From: Lacustribacter sp964460315
GTDB lineage: Bacteria > Pseudomonadota > Gammaproteobacteria > Burkholderiales > Burkholderiaceae_A
Direction: 5' to 3'
DNA length: 28,000 nucleotides
NCBI GenBank assembly: GCA_964460315.1
Contig: CAYWPQ010000020.1
Span: 1 to 28,000 of the forward strand
In this document: positions 26,009-28,000 of the stretch, in pieces
Numbering within the stretch: the stretch's first letter is position 1
Layout: each line of letters begins with the position of its first letter
Translations under genes and position numbers: made by a program
The notes under the pieces: generated by a model
Told to the model about the DNA's origin: nothing
The model's input: only the letters and a program-made list of their open reading frames with translations
The model's database searches: none

Positions 26009-26404
26009 TTAGATTTTAAATTGATCGATCGTTTGACCAGCCTCGAGTTGGGCCGAAAGCCACTTGGGCTTCTTGCCACGCCCCGTCCAAGTGGCACCGG
26101 TGGCTGGGTCTCGGTATTTGGGCGCGACGGTTGCTCGCCCGTCTTTGGATTGGGTTGCCCCGGTTTTTTTAGCTCGCGACGAACTGCGCTTGCCAGTGGT
26201 TCGCGGGCCGGATTTGCGACCTCGCTTGCTGCCTGCTTTTGGCGGGCGACCTGCCGCCAGACCAATGTCCTCTGCAGTGAGGTTATAGAGTTTCATGAGC
26301 CGTTTTATTTCAACGATGGCTTCTTTGGTTTCCTTCACCAAAAGAAGCTCGGCTTGTTTTAAGTATTTTTCGGCCTGGGCCTTGAGTTCAACATATTTCG
26401 ACAT
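26009..26404 (-). CDS. H-NS family nucleoid protein with long basic linker
   Basis: 131 aa from the ATG at 26404, preceded by an AAAGGA SD; an upstream in-frame start (26440) lies over the -10 element and was rejected. Residues 1-45 form a charged helical region expected to dimerise. Residues 96-117 (PKYRDPATGATWTGRGKKPKWL) are the H-NS C-terminal DNA-binding domain with the TWTGRGKKP loop that enters AT-rich minor grooves. Between them, 50-90 is unusually long and basic and includes AAGRPPKAGSKRGRKSG, similar to an AT-hook. Betaproteobacterial relatives are commonly about 100 aa. Such proteins silence AT-rich and acquired DNA. It is the first gene of the rfbBDAC run and faces ugd, an unusual position for a global regulator. 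Confidence 0.92.
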   Translation of the reverse strand: MSKYVELKAQAEKYLKQAELLLVKETKEAIVEIKRLMKLYNLTAEDIGLAAGRPPKAGSKRGRKSGPRTTGKRSSSRAKKTGATQSKDGRATVAPKYRDPATGATWTGRGKKPKWLSAQLEAGQTIDQFKI

Positions 26405-26429
26405 GGCAGTTCCTTTGGAATATTGATGC

Positions 26430-26435
26430 AGTATA
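26430..26435 (-). promoter_or_regulatory. Candidate -10 element for hns-rfbBDAC
   Basis: TATACT on the minus strand (5 of 6 to consensus) lies 25 nt before the hns ATG, giving a leader of about 20 nt that holds the SD. No clear -35 is found at 17 nt, but the upstream sequence is very AT-rich, as UP elements and H-NS sites often are. Confidence 0.45.
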
Positions 26436-26440
26436 ACCAA

Positions 26441-26544
26441 ACCATCAGTATTCTTTTTTAATCAAATTAATAACCGGCTTAAAAAAGACCTAAAATTCGG
26501 ATGATGAAGCAGCGGTTGCAATCTCAATCACTTGAAAGGTTCTG
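26441..26544. promoter_or_regulatory. AT-rich divergent promoter region between hns and ugd
   Basis: Clearly more AT-rich than its surroundings, with an A/T tract (TTCTTTTTTAATC) and the small palindrome TTAAT-CAA-ATTAA (26458-26470). For ugd, TTAATA (26467-26472), an 18-nt gap and TAAAAT (26491-26496) is a possible promoter. Its composition makes it a plausible autoregulatory H-NS site. Confidence 0.5.
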
Positions 26545-27873
26545 ATGAAGATATCGATCGTGGGCACAGGCTATGTGGGCCTGGTCACCGGCGCCTGCCT
26601 GGCCGAGGCTGGCAATAATGTCCTATGTCTTGACCTTGATCATTCGAAAATCAAGATCCTGCAAGACGGCGGTATTCCTATTCATGAGCCCGGCTTGCTC
26701 GAAATGGTTCGCAAAAATGTCGCCGCGGGAAGACTTCGCTTCACCACCAATATTGAAGAGTCGGTGCAGTTTGGCTTGGTTCAGTTTATTGCGGTCGGAA
26801 CCCCGCCGGATGAAGACGGCTCGGCGGATCTGAAATATGTCGTGGCGGCTGCACGGGACATTGGCCGTTATATGACCGGTGAAAAAGTGGTGGTCGACAA
26901 GTCCACCGTGCCCGTTGGAACTGCTGATAAAGTTCGTGATGCCATCGCCAGCGAATTAAAGACGCGAGGTGTCGTCATTCCTTTTCATGTGGTCTCGAAC
27001 CCCGAATTTCTCAAAGAGGGTGCGGCGGTCGAAGACTTTCAGCGCCCTGATCGAATTGTGGTTGGCCTTGATTCCGACCGCGCCGAAGAGGTGATGAGGG
27101 AAATCTATGCCCCCTTCCAGCGTAATCACGACAAACTGATGGTGATGGACGTTCGTTCGGCAGAACTTACCAAATACGCGGCCAATGCCATGCTGGCCAC
27201 TCGAATTAGTTTCATGAATGAACTGGCCAACCTTGCCGAATCGCTTGGTGCGGATATTGAACACGTTCGCCGCGGCATTGGTTCGGACACACGAATTGGC
27301 TATGGCTTTCTTTATTCCGGCTGTGGTTATGGGGGTTCGTGTTTCCCGAAAGACGTCAAGGCCTTGATCAAAACGGCAGCCAGTTATGGCCATGATCTGA
27401 GGGTACTCAATGCGGTGGAGGAAGCAAACGATAAACAGAAAAGTGTTCTGGTCAATAAAATTGTTCAAGCGTTTGGTGATGATTTAAGCGGTCTGCGTTT
27501 TGCGGTATGGGGCTTGGCGTTCAAGCCCAAGACGGACGATATGCGCGAGGCACCCAGTCGAATTGTGATTCGTGAATTGATTCGCCGGGGTGCGACGGTA
27601 TGCGCCTATGATCCCGTCGCGATGAAGGAAGCCAAGCGAGTCATTCAAGAAGCCATTGATTATTCCGATTCCCCCATGGCGGCTCTCAAGGCATCGGATG
27701 CCCTGGTGATCATGACTGAATGGCGTGAATTTCAGAGTCCAGACATGGAAGAAATGGCCTCATTGCTGACGACGAAACGGGTGTTTGATGGCCGTAATGT
27801 TCTTGATCCGCTTCTCGCGAAGCGTGCCGGGTTGATCTATACCGGCATTGGACGAAAAGTCTACGCGTCTTGA
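26545..27873 (+). CDS. ugd: UDP-glucose 6-dehydrogenase
   Basis: 442 aa. Oxidises UDP-glucose to UDP-glucuronate with two NAD, giving a precursor for acidic polysaccharides or modified lipid A. NAD-binding SIVGTGYVGLVTG starts at 4; VGTPPDEDGSADL and VDKSTVPVGT follow; the catalytic cysteine is in GCGYGGSCFPKDVK (about Cys266). The C-terminal domain has WGLAFKPKTDDMREAPS. Length is typical. An AAAGG SD precedes the ATG. It diverges from hns across an AT-rich region and shares the sugar-nucleotide theme with manC, galE and rfb. Confidence 0.97.
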   Translation: MKISIVGTGYVGLVTGACLAEAGNNVLCLDLDHSKIKILQDGGIPIHEPGLLEMVRKNVAAGRLRFTTNIEESVQFGLVQFIAVGTPPDEDGSADLKYVVAAARDIGRYMTGEKVVVDKSTVPVGTADKVRDAIASELKTRGVVIPFHVVSNPEFLKEGAAVEDFQRPDRIVVGLDSDRAEEVMREIYAPFQRNHDKLMVMDVRSAELTKYAANAMLATRISFMNELANLAESLGADIEHVRRGIGSDTRIGYGFLYSGCGYGGSCFPKDVKALIKTAASYGHDLRVLNAVEEANDKQKSVLVNKIVQAFGDDLSGLRFAVWGLAFKPKTDDMREAPSRIVIRELIRRGATVCAYDPVAMKEAKRVIQEAIDYSDSPMAALKASDALVIMTEWREFQSPDMEEMASLLTTKRVFDGRNVLDPLLAKRAGLIYTGIGRKVYAS

Positions 27874-27917
27874 ACCAATAAGGTTTTGGCGAAGGTAGAT
27901 CGGTTCACGCATCTCGA

Positions 27918-28000
27918 CTAAGGCAGCTGAAGCGCCACCGCCACAACACCCAAGCCGACACTAAAGAGCAGTGTCGTGAGCATTCCAATCTTGAGCTGAA
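27918..28000 (-). CDS. Possible 3' end of a membrane protein, cut by the window edge
   Basis: On the minus strand the last 26 codons before a TAG (27920-27918) are open and strongly hydrophobic: KIGMLTTLLFSVGLGVVAVA then LQLP. This looks like a C-terminal transmembrane helix. The family cannot be identified from so little. It would converge on ugd with 44 nt between the stops and no clear terminator. It could also be chance, since 26 open codons alone is weak evidence. Confidence 0.4.
   Translation of the reverse strand, partial: QLKIGMLTTLLFSVGLGVVAVALQLP

Overview
The window reads as a chromosomal segment of a betaproteobacterium, most likely Burkholderiales. This is inferred from three things: gene order (yebC-purD-hemF-nadD-rsfS-rlmH), an earP-efp pair whose EF-P carries Arg32, and an H-NS protein with a basic C-terminal TWTGRGKKP motif. 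Coding density is very high, many neighbours overlap by 4 bp, and base composition looks moderately GC-rich throughout. I see no insertion sequence, integrase, tRNA, rRNA or CRISPR array. No genus can be assigned from what is visible.

Region 1 (1-9866, minus strand). A tandem glycine riboswitch leads gcvH-gcvP-gcvT (glycine cleavage). It is followed by yebC, purD (purines), hemF (haem), nadD (NAD), rsfS and rlmH (ribosome silencing and 23S methylation), and the first 66 codons of cysD (sulfate activation), cut by the window edge. The gcvH ribosome-binding region repeats 11 nt of the aptamer I arm, which suggests a direct translational switch.

Region 2 (9992-18765). Housekeeping genes: a quinone oxidoreductase, class I fructose-1,6-bisphosphatase (minus strand), tcdA (ct6A tRNA modification), pepN, earP, efp, and a GlcD/D-2-hydroxyglutarate dehydrogenase-like FAD enzyme.

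Region 3 (18817-28000). Sugar-nucleotide genes for surface glycans. manC-galE is on the plus strand, followed by two small putative membrane proteins of unknown role: an NTF2-like anchored protein and a tail-anchored RodZ-type helix-turn-helix protein. Convergent to these, an hns gene heads rfbB-rfbD-rfbA-rfbC, the complete dTDP-L-rhamnose pathway. ugd (UDP-glucuronate) is divergent from hns across an AT-rich promoter region. The last 83 bases may hold the 3' end of a minus-strand membrane protein.

Functional link: EarP uses dTDP-L-rhamnose to rhamnosylate Arg32 of EF-P, and the four genes that make this donor lie about 6 kb away. Translation of polyproline proteins and surface glycan synthesis therefore share a precursor encoded here, possibly under an H-NS-family protein. 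I found no clearly new multi-gene system. The best leads are the riboswitch/SD repeat, the hns-rfb arrangement, the NTF2/mini-RodZ pair, and an RsfS with a histone-H1-like tail.
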